A stretch of DNA of 64,000 nucleotides from Smittia aterrima (Eukaryota; Arthropoda; Insecta; Diptera; Chironomidae): positions 4,908,243 to 4,972,242 of the forward strand of contig CP093829.1 in assembly GCA_033063855.1 (NCBI GenBank), read 5' to 3'. Below are positions 33,591 through 46,100 of the stretch, piece by piece. The stretch's first letter is position 1, and each line of letters starts with the position of its first letter. The position numbers were made by a program, and so were the translations under genes. The notes under the pieces are model-generated. The model ran no database searches and was not told the DNA's origin. It was given only the letters and a program-made list of their open reading frames with translations.

Positions 33591-36500
33591 CTGTTGGTTG
33601 TAGAGTGAAAGCGTGTGGAGGGAGAAACACAGACAAAAAAAATTAACATCATAAGCGACATGAGGAGCAAACGTTCGTTTTCATTGTGGGAAAAACTATT
33701 TCGGGCACAAACAAGTTCATAGATGTTCAGATTATTATGGCGTTCATGCTGTGGCTGTGTCTCGCTTTTGATGCGGACATTTCTCCAAGCCCGAGACAAT
33801 AGAAAACATTTTTATTATTTCCATTCTGCACACAAATAATTTCTCGGTCAGAAACACACAGAACACTGGAAATGATGTTGTGTTATTTTGGGTTTGTTTG
33901 TGCAAGCTTCTGTAGCTTTTATCAAGGCAATCAAGCTCACAACGAATCGGAATTCAATTGACTCAATTTCTCGGAAATAAACACAATTGATTTCCTTTCA
34001 GACTTTGGGGAGAAAGAGGATGACAGTTATCTCATGAATAAATATTATTTTTAACGAGATCAAAGCGAAACGTTTGGAAATATCGGAAGATTTTTTGATT
34101 AAACTTTCTTCATAATCTTATCAAAGGAAAACTTCTAACGATGTTTGAACTTCAAAACTCACCTTTAACATTCGCTTCGATTCTTCCTTCGTAACGACGT
34201 TAACTTGTGCCGTCTCTCGCAGCCATCGTCGCAGCCAGTGTCCGTACCAAACGTGATCGCAATCACAGGCTAATGAGTTTCCAGCCGTGTTAATGCCACC
34301 CATCAAGCTTCTCGTGCCAACTGCGTCCCATGCACTCGTGTTCGGATAGAAAATGTCGTGTGTGAACCTCGACAATTTGTTATCAATTAGGTCGATTGAC
34401 AATTTTGGTATGTGTTTTAAGGCATAAAATAGACTCGCCGGCAAATCACTAATCATCGTTTTGCGAATTTGTATTTTCAAATTGACATTCCGTGCCAAAC
34501 CGTGGAAAGCGTTTGCTGCAATTGATCTCAATTTGCTTCCACTGATATCAATTAAGTTGAGCTTCGTGTTTGACATCATTCGACCAAAATATTTGCCATC
34601 CAATCTGTGATCGTAAACAGTGATGTAGAGCTCCCGAAGACCGCGTAATTTCGAAATTATTTCACTGAAGTTGTGCTGCGAGCTGATACGAAGTATTTTA
34701 ATGCTGTGTAATTTAATGAAAGCATCTGTGTTTGATATTTTTACATCGTCGATTGCCAGCTCTTCCAACCGACGAATTGGAGTAAAGTCGTGCAGCGAAA
34801 TTTTCCTTATTGGATTCCTCGAAATGTCGAGGGAGCGTAGCGACGGCGGAAGATTACGTGCGAGCGTCGTAATATTAAAGATTTTGTTATCCGAAACTGT
34901 TAATTTCCGCAGATATTTCAAATCCAGCAGCGAGTCGACATCTTGAATTTGATTCTTGCTGAGATCGAGCTCCATGAGATAGTTCAAATACATCATTGGC
35001 ACCGAGTACAGTCCCGTCGACTTTAGATTGAGAAATCTGAGTTGCGGAATGTTGAGCAGAAGCTCTTTGAAGTTTGTCGTGATGAGAGGATTAAAGCTGA
35101 GGTCAAGCGACGTCAAGTTGTTGAGCGTTGAGAATGTGTTGTCAGGAAGAACTTTTAGTTGATTATACGACAAGTTGAGTTCGGTCAAGAATTGAGTGTT
35201 CATGTACATTGTTGAATCCAAATACTCAAGTTGATTCGAGTCCATGCGAACAGAGCGAAGCGTAAATCCAATATCCGAGAAGGCGTTGACTGGCCAAATC
35301 GATATGAAATTGTGAGATAAGTCGAGATATTCGATGCGTGTGTTGAGAAACACGTCCCGCGGCAATCCTTTTATGAGATTATTATTTAGCTTCAAGTATC
35401 GAAGCTTTTTCAAATTCGAGAATTGTTCAACCTGCAGCGATTCCATTCGATTACCACTCAAGTCGAGCTCTTGGAGATTCGGTAATCCTTGAAAGCTTCG
35501 TCTACGAAGAGCCGTGATGTTATTGCGAGCCAAATTTAAAATCTCCAACAGCGGCAAATCACCGAACGCGTGATTACCCAACACGCTCAAATTATTTCCG
35601 TTCAGATAAAGTATTCGCAGCGAGTAGCCGATATTCCGAAAAGCTTGCGGATCGCTCAATTGATTGCTGCTAATATCGAGTGAGTAAATGTACAGATATG
35701 TATTTAATTCGCCGTCAAAATGATTGATAGCGTTGTTGCTTATGTTTATTGACATGGGCGATGTTGTGTTCGAGACGTGTTTGAAGCTTTTTAATGAAAA
35801 CGTGAACAGATTGTTAAACATTAGATCTATACTGAGAAGATTTGGCAGGAATTCGAAGACGTTCTCGCTCAGATTCCGCAACTGATTGTACGTTAAGTCG
35901 ATGTAAGTCAAGTAGGGGAGGTTATAGAACGACGATTTCTCCATGCAGCGGATCTTGTTCGACGATAAGTTGATTAATTGTACAAGCTCTAAGCCGCTGA
36001 ACGTTTGCGACGTCACTTTCTCTATCGCGTTATACGATAAATCGATCTCGAGCAAATTACGATGAACATCAGCCATGAAGAGTCGTACGGGAATGAGCGT
36101 TAGGCGATTAAATGATAAGTTGATATAAGTCAACTCGAAGAGGGTCGATAATGAATTGTCGGGAATTAGCTTCAGATTGTTATTGTCCAAGCCGAGCCAC
36201 ATGAGTTCAGTGAGATATGAGATCGCCTCTTGTGGATAATCCTCGCTGTAAATGCTAAATGATAGCTCGAGAATTTTTAACGACTTCGATACATTTTGGA
36301 ACACCATTGGATGAACATTGTGGATGTCATTGAAGCTCAGGCTGATTTCCTTTATCGAGTCGAGACCGTTGAAAGCCCCGTAAACCAGATCAGAAATTTT
36401 ATTGTTACGCAATAGCAGCGTTTGAAGTTCCGAGCCCCAACCCTCGAACGTATTAGCTCCGATCTCACCAATTTTGTTGTAGCCCATGTTCAAATACGAC

Positions 36501-39500
36501 AATTCCGTGCAATTGATAAGAACGTCGATTGGAATGCGAGTAAAGTTATTGCTGCTCAACGATAGAACCTTCAATGATGCCGGCAGGGCATCGACCGAGC
36601 TTATCTCGTTCGATGTGAAGTACAGGTAGCGGAGTTTATTCAGACTGTAGATTGCCGATGGGATGGTCGTTAAGAAGTTCCGTTCGAAGTCGAGATATTC
36701 GAGACTGTTCTCTAACGTTGCAAATGCATTCACGTCAACCTCACGCAAATGATTAAACGACAGCACCAAGTGCACAGTATTCATGTTGCTGAATGCTTCC
36801 GATGGAATGAACGTTATAAAATTCTTATCAAAATTAATGGCCTTGATGCGTGTGGTGTGATTAAATAAATGTTGTGGCAGCTCGTCGATGTTATTCTGGC
36901 TCAGGTCTATCTTCTCGAGATGTGTTTTGAATGTGAGAAAGGTAATGTCGTTTAGTTTCGTCAATAAATTGTCTTTTAATGACAGAATCCTTAAGTCCCT
37001 TAGATGCTCAACCATGACCGTTGGAAACATCGTCAATAAGTTCCTTGATAAATCGAGTGTCACTAAAGTCTTTGGAAGCATATTCAATCCAACGTGCTGG
37101 ATTCTATTTGAGCTTAAGTCAAGCCAAACTAGCTTCTTAAGCTTCGAGAATGTTTTGTATGGCTGCTTACTACTACTCGACGTTTGCTGTTCCGGCACAA
37201 TCGAATGATGCATCTGAATCAGTGCTGGCAATGAAGATAAAGCTGACGTCGAGTAATTATGCTTCTTCTCATCGTGATTGAAAGTTATTTCACTAATTGA
37301 GTTCTCTGATAAATGCAAACTCCGTAAAGAATCGGCCAAATTACCCCAATTACCATCGAGATGCTGTATAAAGTTTCTGTACAAAGAGAAGAGAGAGATG
37401 AGGATAAAGATAAACTATGAATGTGTTTATTGGCTTTTTTATTATATTCTAAAAGGAACAAGGAGAGAAGAAAAAGTGAAGGTGTCGATATTTATTTTAT
37501 CTCTTTCACCGTAAAAAGAAATTTCCTCAAAAGGAAAAACTTTTCTCGTCTTGAAATCTGAATGAGGAAGTTCATAGAGCTGAGCTTGAAAGTTTTACTC
37601 CTCTTATCGCTCTACACGGGTTTGAATTGAGATTTTATCTATCTCTACGAGCTAAAGCTTTTCATTTCGCTCGACAGGATCCCAAAGGATGCGAAGGCTT
37701 GAAGAATTTCGCTTTTTAATTAAATCAAATTATGATTATGGAAGAATCTTTTCTCTTTCAATCCTCAGAAGTGTCTGTAACTTTGCGATAAACTATTTCC
37801 TTGTGTATATGCAAGAGTTGTGGATAAACTTTATCTGATCGTCGTTTCTCAATGGAAAATTAATTAAATGAGAAGGAAGTGAGAAGAAAGCAAAAACTTG
37901 TTCGCTTCTAACTCTCTTGAAGTTCATGCCAAGAAAGTTTCTTTAGGGAAACAGTTTTTCTGCTCCTTCATACGCTGTTTGTTTATTCTCAATGTAAATA
38001 TATGATTTATCATTTCATTACAAGTTCTCGAAGAAGAAAACAACTCTTGAAATGAAACCACATAATTTCTTCTTTAAGACAAGCAAGTTCTAGTTTTTCA
38101 AAAAAGAAAACTTTTCCTCATCTTCCTGTAAAGGAGGAAAAACATTTTGAACTTACTCGTTCATTTACATTGGAATTGTGGGGTTGGAGGAGACGAGATA
38201 CGATGAAGTTAAGTGAAAATAACTCTCAGAGGATTAACAAAGTTTACCGAATGCAACTTTATCTTTACTTTTCTTACCTTTGTGCTATCAGTCTACTAAG
38301 AGTATGAATTGATTTGATTGACTCCAACGGTACTGATTGAAATTGATTTCCCGATATATCTAACGATATTAGCGAATGCGTCATAAAGCTGAAATGTAAT
38401 TGAAAATCTCTTTAGATTGATTGAATTTACTCCACAACAGATGTGAGAAGATTGCAAGTAATTTGATTAATTCTCTTTTCAACGCATCTACTCAACTCAC
38501 ATAACTCAATTTCTTATCTTTCGTTCAGGGGTTTGAAAAAGATTTTTGGGATTTTTTAATCAACGCAAAATTTAATTTCGGGATATTTTGGCGTTCCCAA
38601 AGAAATTTCTATAAAATGACGTCACCAATGATGACTCATCAAAGGAAAATCTCAACAAATCCCTGATCACAATATATCACTGAGCCATTTTTTATTCCGC
38701 ACCCCTCCATGTGGCTTCTTTCTTTTTCAAATGAGGAAAAAATGGAAATGAAAATTTCTACACGACGACGAAAAAAAAAATCTCTGCGACATTCACTGCC
38801 TGGAACGCCAAAATAAATATTTGAACAATTTCAGCGATAAAATGCGATTTGCTAACAAGATACGAAACTAAACACTGAATCTCTCGACTGGCACGATGAT
38901 GTTTAATGGTTAAACACTCTTCTCGTTATTTTGTGCTTTGCTTTGCTTCATCTCATTGCTTCGCCTTAAAAGTGAATTCTGTCGAGAAACACAACCCAAA
39001 GGTAAATCTCGGTTGATTCAATCTAATTAAAGAGTCTTATAAAGAGCTTGGGCTTTTGATCTGTTGAGGGGAACTGTGCTTAAAAATATTTCCTCGTGCT
39101 GAGGTTGTGTCGAGAGAGTTGATGAGAGCTGAGTATGGCTTTTGACACACGCTCTAAATCCCCATTTAATCTTGTCGTTGGCAGCTTCTCTTCTTAGAAA
39201 ATAGATGAAGGAGCTTTCAGCATCATCGTTGATTAAACTTACCTAAAACTTTTCTCAGCAAATTCTAGTAATTTGTTATTAACTAATTTGAGCGACTCTA
39301 AACGCAGTCCTTGGAAAGTTTCATCGTCCACATTCTGGATAAGCGTGTGGGACATCTCTATGTGCTTAACTGATCCGTGTAAAAATTCTGTGAAAGATAA
39401 AACAAAAGAGCGAACGATAAACTTTTATGCTCAACAAACATTTTCCCGTCCGAATCAGACTCTGACATCATTATCCTCACGAACATTCAAGTTTTCAAAT

Positions 39501-42500
39501 GAAAATAAAAAAGCTCTGACGGCAACACAGATTTAACTGCAATCATGAGAGAAAATTAAAGCGAAAAAAAAAACTTTAAATAGATTTTAATGAGCTCCAG
39601 GAAAAAGAGGAAAATTAATCAATTTTCATTTTTCTTCCGAACCCAAACTTTTCCCATTAATTTCAACTTTGGTTTGTTAAACATTAAATTTGAAGTTGAA
39701 CTAATTTATTTTTCCCTTCGAAGGTTTGGTCTAATAAAAGTAAATTTGCATTTTTCTTTATTGCACCCGCGATGATTGATAATGTCTGCATGTGTCACTC
39801 CAGTTGAATGGAAAATTCATGAAGAGTAAACAAAAATTTCCATCATTCATGAATTAATTAATTAAGTTGACCGTAAAGGTTTCCTTTTAAGCATCCAAGT
39901 GGAAAGCTTGTGGGCGAGGAAATCAATAAAACGACAATTAAAGCGCCTCGTATGTCAACAAGTCGAGTGAAGTAAAATGAATATTGGTCAATAAAACAGA
40001 AAAAAAACGTTTGTGTTGACATTTTATGAAAGCTTTTGCCGAATTAATTGTTGACAAAGTTTTCCAGCTTTGGAATTCATTTATGATCGAATGAAACAAA
40101 AAACTCATAAATTGATCATAAATTTCATGATCGTCCGGTCGTATTGTTTCAAGATCGTAAACTTGGCTAATTGATCCAATAAAAATTTATCAGCATGAGG
40201 AGAAAAATGTTGAATCATTACCGGAATGTTTTCACATCCGTTGGTTTGTTTATTGTTTTTCTTGTGCTTGTGCTTGGTCAGGCGATGCTGATGCGAGAAA
40301 GCAGCGACATTTCTCGATGGAATGGCAAAAAGGTTAGCAGAGGAATCTGTCGTTGTGTGTGATCAATAACGATTCTAGTTTATTGCCATTCGACGACAAC
40401 CGAAGCCATAAAATCAGTTATTGATCTCGTTATCTTTCGAGGTTGCGAGATGATGCGCCTTTTGGGCTTAATTCGCCGCAAAACATCGCCAAACATTTCT
40501 CTCTCAATAAACATATCGTTCAAGCTAAAGAGCTTATTGATTTAAACTCGTTGGTCGGGCGGCAGCTCGAACTTTCCTTCCTCAAACAGCACAAGAGCAG
40601 AAAAAGGCTAAGAAGTAAATAAAAATAAACATAAAAGATTTCGCCGCATGACGGGAGAAAAGGAAAATCAATGTCAGCATGAAGTTTCCCCTCGACAAAC
40701 AGCCATAAACGAAGGCGAAGGACGGGAAGTACTCGAACATTTAGATACACGAGACTACGGCGAGAGAGTCGCAAGCTCGAAAAAAGGTTTCTCCTCCTAA
40801 TATCAAACTATTATTTGTTTGCACGAAATTAAGAGCAAGCCCGTGCTGGTGAGTCTGTGTTTGCCTTCTCTGAAAATCCTTTTCACAAAATTCGCAAAAT
40901 CGAGGATGAAAGTTTTCTCAGGCCAGAGAAAAGGTCAGTTTACATTCACATTCGTGCGCCTTTTGTGTATGCTTAAGACTCTCCTTAGCATAACAATAAA
41001 AGTTTTTCCTCTCTCACTCCGACTTTTCTTTTTCTTCGAGAAATGACAAATTTTAACAAGGCATGTGTGACATAACAATTCTCATTCGAGCTTAACATGA
41101 CTAACTTGTGTGTTTCTCTCATGACTTTATCCTAATTTGTTCGTTCTGAATATTCAATGTTGATGTTTACTCAGTGAAAATAATTCACAGGAAAGAAAAT
41201 CAATAACGAGGCACGTCAAAGAAATTGGAAAAGTTTTTTTTCTGCATGGCACTTGTGAGCATGTGTGTCCTTGTCACAAAGCTCTTTTCATCCTTCACGT
41301 CGATTCATTTTCTTTGACTTGAGTTGAGTTCAGTCGACTGTTGCCACATTGGAAAGGACTCTTGAGTTGAATAATTTAGATTCAAATCGTGCTTGAAAGC
41401 TCAACAAGTCTCAAAGTGCGGAGTAATTGGTCACTTAAAGTTTGAAAATGAATCGAGAGGGAGAGAGAGACAGAGCTAAAACAAAAGCTGAAAAAGAGGT
41501 GAGACACCGGAAGATGAGCGTGAATCTCATGAATACTAAAAAAATTTACCCCAAGGATTTCGGATTCCGACAGACTCTCGACTAGAGCTCGCTCGGTTGT
41601 TTGCTTTGCATTCACGCACAAACTCGGGAAAAGGGAAATCTCGAAAAAGGTTTTTCACTGAGAAACGAAGGAACGAGGAACGACAGGTAGATTATTTAGA
41701 CAAAGTTTAAAAACGCTTAAGTAAGTAAGTAAAAACCGAAAGCCTCATAAATTATTTTTCTTTGCTCTTAAGAATTTTCAAGAGGGAAATTCCATAAATT
41801 CTCGCTCGTCTTCGCCGCACTTCTTCAAGACAATTTTTCGCTACACAGCCGAGCGCTTGTCAGACATTTAACCATATTGCGAGACTTGGAGTAAGACGAA
41901 GAACGCAACTTTTCCTTTTTTTCATTCTCCCTCTCAATCTGAAGCCTTCAAATTTTTCTGTTCTCGGAAGGCAGAAAAAGGTTGAGTATTGTCATAAGAG
42001 TGGCAAGACATATTGGGATGCGAGAAATGCGTGAAAATGTTTTGGAGTGCGTCAGGAAATTGTCTAAATTGTCCTTCGAGCTTCGAGGACGATGACATTT
42101 AGGAAAATATTTTGTTCGTAAATTCGTAAGAAGTTCAAAGGTGAAGGGCTACGTCCATCCACGAACGAACCGTTATCTGTCTGTCACTTGATTTTATTTC
42201 ATTGCAAACTTTTAAATATTTGATTCAACTCGTTCCGAAGTTTATTCAGTAGCACGTTAAAATTTTGACCCAGTTACTAAATGATTTCGTAATTCTTCCT
42301 GAACTGGAAAACATTCCCTTCGGATAATTTATTCATAACTACTTTAATTTCCCATATTTCCCACTTGAATTATTTATGCGATACAATATTTCTCAAATCT
42401 GTTATCTTTGAGCTGGTTTCAATTCTGACGCCAGCCATGGGGAAACATTCACATGAAAATATTTTCTCGAACGAGGAAAATTCGGAAAATTTCTTACGAC

Positions 42501-43137
42501 ATCGAGAATTGCTTTTAAACTTTAGTTTCTCTCTGCGGTTGCTTTGGTCTCAGGGCGAAAGGAAATTCTCCTTCTCTGATGCTTAATGTCTATTTTATGG
42601 GCTACGAGTCACCAGGAAGATACACAAATGTCATGTTGCGGAGCAAAAAGGGTTTTTGCCAATGAAAAGGCAAGAATGCATGAAAAATAAAACAAAAGGA
42701 ATTTATGAAATTCCCGAAAGAGCTTGTGAACGTCATAAATGTCCAAAAGTGTTGAAGACATACTTGTAATGAATATTAAATTCTCTCGTGGCTCAACACG
42801 CTAACGCTTGTCGAAATTTGACGATGTCAGTCTGATTTGCGAGTGAAGGCAACGACGATGGGCGGTCGTTAATAATCATTAAAATCTAATAAAAGCAAAC
42901 ACACTCACCGGGAAATTTATACAAAGTCACTTCGTTACAGTTGATTTCCAAAAGCTTCGTCTCGTTGGGAAAGCAACGACACATCGAGTTTAGCGGGCAA
43001 TTGTATAAAATATCTTGATTCGCGTACAAAACATTGTAATTATCCAATTTCCAGCAAACTGATAAGTGTATCGAGTACATTGTGGTCAGCAGTAGGTTGA
43101 CGATAATTCTGTTGAAGTGAAGATTACATTTATCCAT
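33396..43137 (-). CDS. Chaoptin-like leucine-rich-repeat cell-surface protein, probably GPI-anchored, complete
   Basis: Five minus-strand exons (43137-42909, 39387-39243, 38388-38278, 37376-34163, 33590-33396) join in phase to encode 1297 residues, close to the roughly 1300 of insect chaoptin. A signal peptide has its core at about 11-23 (IIVNLLLTTMYSI). An LRRNT has cysteines at 47, 53, 55 and 67. A long array of 22-25-residue leucine-rich repeats, roughly forty by eye (LxxLxLxxNxL, for example LEKIDLSQNNIDELPQHLF), fills about 80-1190. An LRRCT follows with cysteines 1199, 1201, 1240 and 1261, split between the last two exons, then small residues (ASALSSLG) and a hydrophobic end (YLVLYFSAVSIF) that fit a GPI-attachment signal. 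Chaoptin is a GPI-anchored adhesion protein of photoreceptor membranes; this one shares its plan but its LRRCT (VWYGHWLRRWLRE) looks different, so a paralogue with another tissue role is likely. Homology is inferred from architecture, not a search. Confidence 0.92.
33591..34162 (-). other. Intron 4 of the LRR gene (572 bases)
   Basis: Donor gtgagt after ATG TTA AAG and acceptor ccaacag. A nearer acceptor at 34003-34004 would give a 21-residue end without cysteines; it is rejected because the exon at 33590 completes the LRRCT. Confidence 0.8.
34163..37376 (-). CDS. LRR gene exon 4 (main repeat array)
   Basis: One 3,214-base exon encodes residues 163-1233. Nearly all of it is tandem leucine-rich repeats with conserved Leu and Asn positions and many N-linked glycosylation sites. 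It ends with the first half of the LRRCT (CDCDHVWYGHWLRRWL). Acceptor ctctttgtacag on the minus strand; donor gtgagt. Confidence 0.96.
38278..38388 (-). CDS. LRR gene exon 3
   Basis: 111 bases between acceptor attacatttcag and donor gtaagaa. Encodes one repeat (FMTHSLISLDISGNQFQSVP then LESIKSIHTL). Split codons at both ends match the neighbours. Flanked by introns of 901 and 854 bases that show nothing else. Confidence 0.88.
39243..39387 (-). CDS. LRR gene exon 2
   Basis: 145 bases between acceptor ttatctttcacag and donor gtaagt. Encodes one to two repeats (VKHIEMSHTLIQNVDDETF, LESLKLVNNKLLEFAEKSF). Phase links it to the LRRNT exon (split Glu codon) and to exon 3 (split Ser codon). Confidence 0.88.
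39388..42908 (-). other. 3.5 kb first intron of the LRR gene
   Basis: Donor gtgagtgtg follows the LRRNT exon; acceptor tttcacag precedes exon 2. No other coding signal was recognised inside. Long first introns often hold regulatory elements, but none is identified here. Confidence 0.65.
42909..43137 (-). CDS. LRR gene exon 1 (signal peptide and LRRNT)
   Basis: ATG in the context gagagaaaaATGG opens 76 codons and one base. It holds a signal peptide and the cysteine motif C-x5-C-x-C-x11-C of an LRRNT cap, here NCPLNSMCRCFPNETKL followed by INC. The layout resembles the N-terminal cap of chaoptin. Confidence 0.88.
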
Positions 43138-46100
43138 TTTTCTCTCCGTTAAACGCCGCGTTTTGATATTTTATTTTCACTCTCCGGCTGTGTAGCTCGG
43201 GGCTGTTGTTTTACGATGTTCAAGTAGAATTTTATGGTAAGCTGTTTAGTCAGGGAGTAGATGAAGTGGGAGAGAAATGTAAATGGAATGATATTAGTAC
43301 ATAAATAAACACATAATCATAATAATACGTTTTCCATTCGCTCGAAAGACGATTATTCACTGAGTGAGTGAAAGAGCGAAGGGAGTGAGGCAGAGCACTA
43401 CAAAATGTGCTGAGAACAATATTGATGTCGGGTCTTATTGATTCTCATTCATCATTATTGCTTGACAAACGACTACCCGACAAACTCAACAACAACAAAC
43501 TTTTCGATCCTCGCCTGTCGTCACCGATTTGAGGGTTTTGTGTTTTATTGAATATTTCTCTCTGAAGATGAAATTATTTCAAAGCTAAAGTAAAAGGAAG
43601 TTCCGGAATATTTTACGATACTTGTGATAACCCAATTTGGTAGCCAGAAGGGAAACGAGCTTTTAACATTTTTTGTTTAATCACTTGTTGGTAAATTAAT
43701 TTTTAATTGAAATGTTATGTAAGTTGTTGGCTTGCAAAATATAAATTTTTCCGACAGAAACTCAAGTTGCTCATTAATTCTTATCGAGTCATCATTTTCG
43801 AACATAAATGTTTAAATTAATTTTGAGTGATATCCTTCTCTTGTTGATTGAACTATGAGGGAGAAATAAAAGCTTCGCACTTCAGCTGACGCTTCAACAT
43901 GATCATGAATAATTAGAAGAACAAATGAGAAGATAAAAGAAATTATTATCCACTTCACAAAGTGAATGACGAGAGACAGAGAAAAAATTATCGATTTGAG
44001 CTTTTGCACAAAAAAAGAAAACAAAACGCCACAAAATAAAAACCAAAAGAGAAAAGGGAAAAACCTCTTTTCCCGTACACAAATTCAAGTCGTTAATCAT
44101 ATCTGTGCCAGGCTTTTCTCGTTTTTATTTTGTGCTCTAGCGTTCACAACATCCAAAGGACTTTTTGTCGTCGAGAAATTAAACACTGCAAAAAGCTGCT
44201 CGAGCGACGAGAGAGCTTTATCTTTATTCCTTTTTTACTGGCTGAGGTTTCCCACGATTCTTTCACAAGCAAGGCCAGAGAAGAAGCTTCACAGGAATTT
44301 CAGGTTTTTGGTTAGAGAGAGAGAAATGATCACAAACGAAATGAAAGCTAATCCAGAGGAAAGAATTCATTTAATGTCAAATCAATTTGCAGGAAGTCTC
44401 CTTGTTGTAATATTTCAATCCAACTCAAAACATGCTTGAATACACTTTACTGATTGCTCTACAATGAATAAATTTTGAGTTTCTGTAAAGCTTCTAAGCT
44501 GTTTCACGAAACGTTGTCAATTTAGAAACTGAAACGTGAGCTTCATTGACGAAGCGTTGCGCAACTCTTTTTGAAATCTTTGAAATGTTTCCAACAAACC
44601 GTCATTAGTCGAACGTAGAATCAATATCCGAGCTTAATGGCAATTCAAACAGGTTTGATTGAATTATTTGTCGCTTTCATGTAATCAGAATAAATATTTA
44701 AACTTTATGACAATCAAAAAACAAAGAAAACAAAATGACAATACCGAACTTTAATGGGTTAATGGGGGATGAAAGTCGAAAGCAAGCAAAGAAGAGTAAA
44801 AGGGAAAAAGTTGAATGCCTTCTTCTTTTATTAAATTATCTACAGCAATCCTATTACATTCTTTCTCTAAAGAATAAGAAGTATGAGCTTGTAGAAGACG
44901 ACAGCTTACGTTGAAGTTGGCATTAGCAATACAAAACGAAAAGCTCTCGTCGTTTACATCACATACAGCGGAGAAAGTCGGGTCCACCCACATCATCTCC
45001 CTTCCCTTCTCATCCTTCTCACATCACAATGCTTGCGGATTAATTCGCTATTAATTTACGAGCACAATAATAAGAAACATACAATAGGCTTAGGGCTAAT
45101 AAAACTCTGTATTAAAGCTCATTTCGGGACAATAAAAAGCTCTTATCTTTTAATTCCTTTCTTCTGACGGCTCTCTCTCGCTCGCTCGTCTTTTCTTGGA
45201 GAAAATAAAAATCTACGAAAAGCCGAGCGTAGTAAAAGTTTCTTGATTGTTTCGGTCGAGAGTGAAGGGTTGAAGATTTCTCGGCCATCTCACTCACTCA
45301 CTCGCACAGCCTTTGCTTTTATTTTGGCCTTTCTCGCCCCCTGTGATTCATGAACCTAATAAAACAGAACGCAAGCGAATGAGCGAACATTTTGAGCCTC
45401 GAAAAGTCCGAACGGAAATAATGCATTGAAGTTAATTAGTTTTCACGCGGAGCGAATATTTTCTCTCTCGATTTGCGAAATATCGAAGGTACGAGAGGAG
45501 GAAATGATGGCGATGTTGATCGAGATCAAATTATTCTTCATTAAGTGCGAAGTTAAATTAGCAAGGGAATTTCTCGCTTAGCGCAAGAGAGTGAGAGAAA
45601 ATCATTATCTCCGATAATTAAACTGAAGCCGAGGCCACGGAACGTAAGTTTTGATTATTGATCATTTAGCGACGCTGATTGGAGTTTATGACGCCTACAA
45701 TTAACTGCTCGTGATTATTTCCCTCTATCGCCAAAGCTCTAAATCAAACAGTTAATTCATTATTTGCTCATCCGCATTCAGCACTCGATATCAATCTGTC
45801 CATTTTAATCATAAAATATCCTTCAACTTCGACCAAAGCTGACGCAATCAAATCCCCATAATCCATTATAATAATATTTCAATTGTGCCGCAATTATTAT
45901 CCATACGTCAATCGTTGATAAAATTCATGATTTATTCGATAGCCGAACGCAAAGTGTGAGTCTGTGTTTGTAGGTTTAACCTGGACATGAAATAATAATT
46001 CCATTAGCATGGAAAATATGTTTTAATATGTCAATTCAGCTTTATGAATTTTTTATGTTGAAGCGCGCGATAACACATTTCCCATCATAATAATTCAATA

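Noticed and set aside
33937..34002. Nearer candidate last exon of the LRR gene with a good acceptor
   Set aside because: In phase but only 21 residues, with no cysteines to complete the LRRCT; the exon at 33590 explains the domain fully.
34671..34946. Plus-strand open frames within the LRR exon
   Set aside because: Antisense shadows of the leucine-rich-repeat coding sequence.
43966..44439. 157-codon open frame on the plus strand
   Set aside because: Lys/Asn-rich beginning and no domain or gene signals; compatible with a chance frame in AT-rich DNA.
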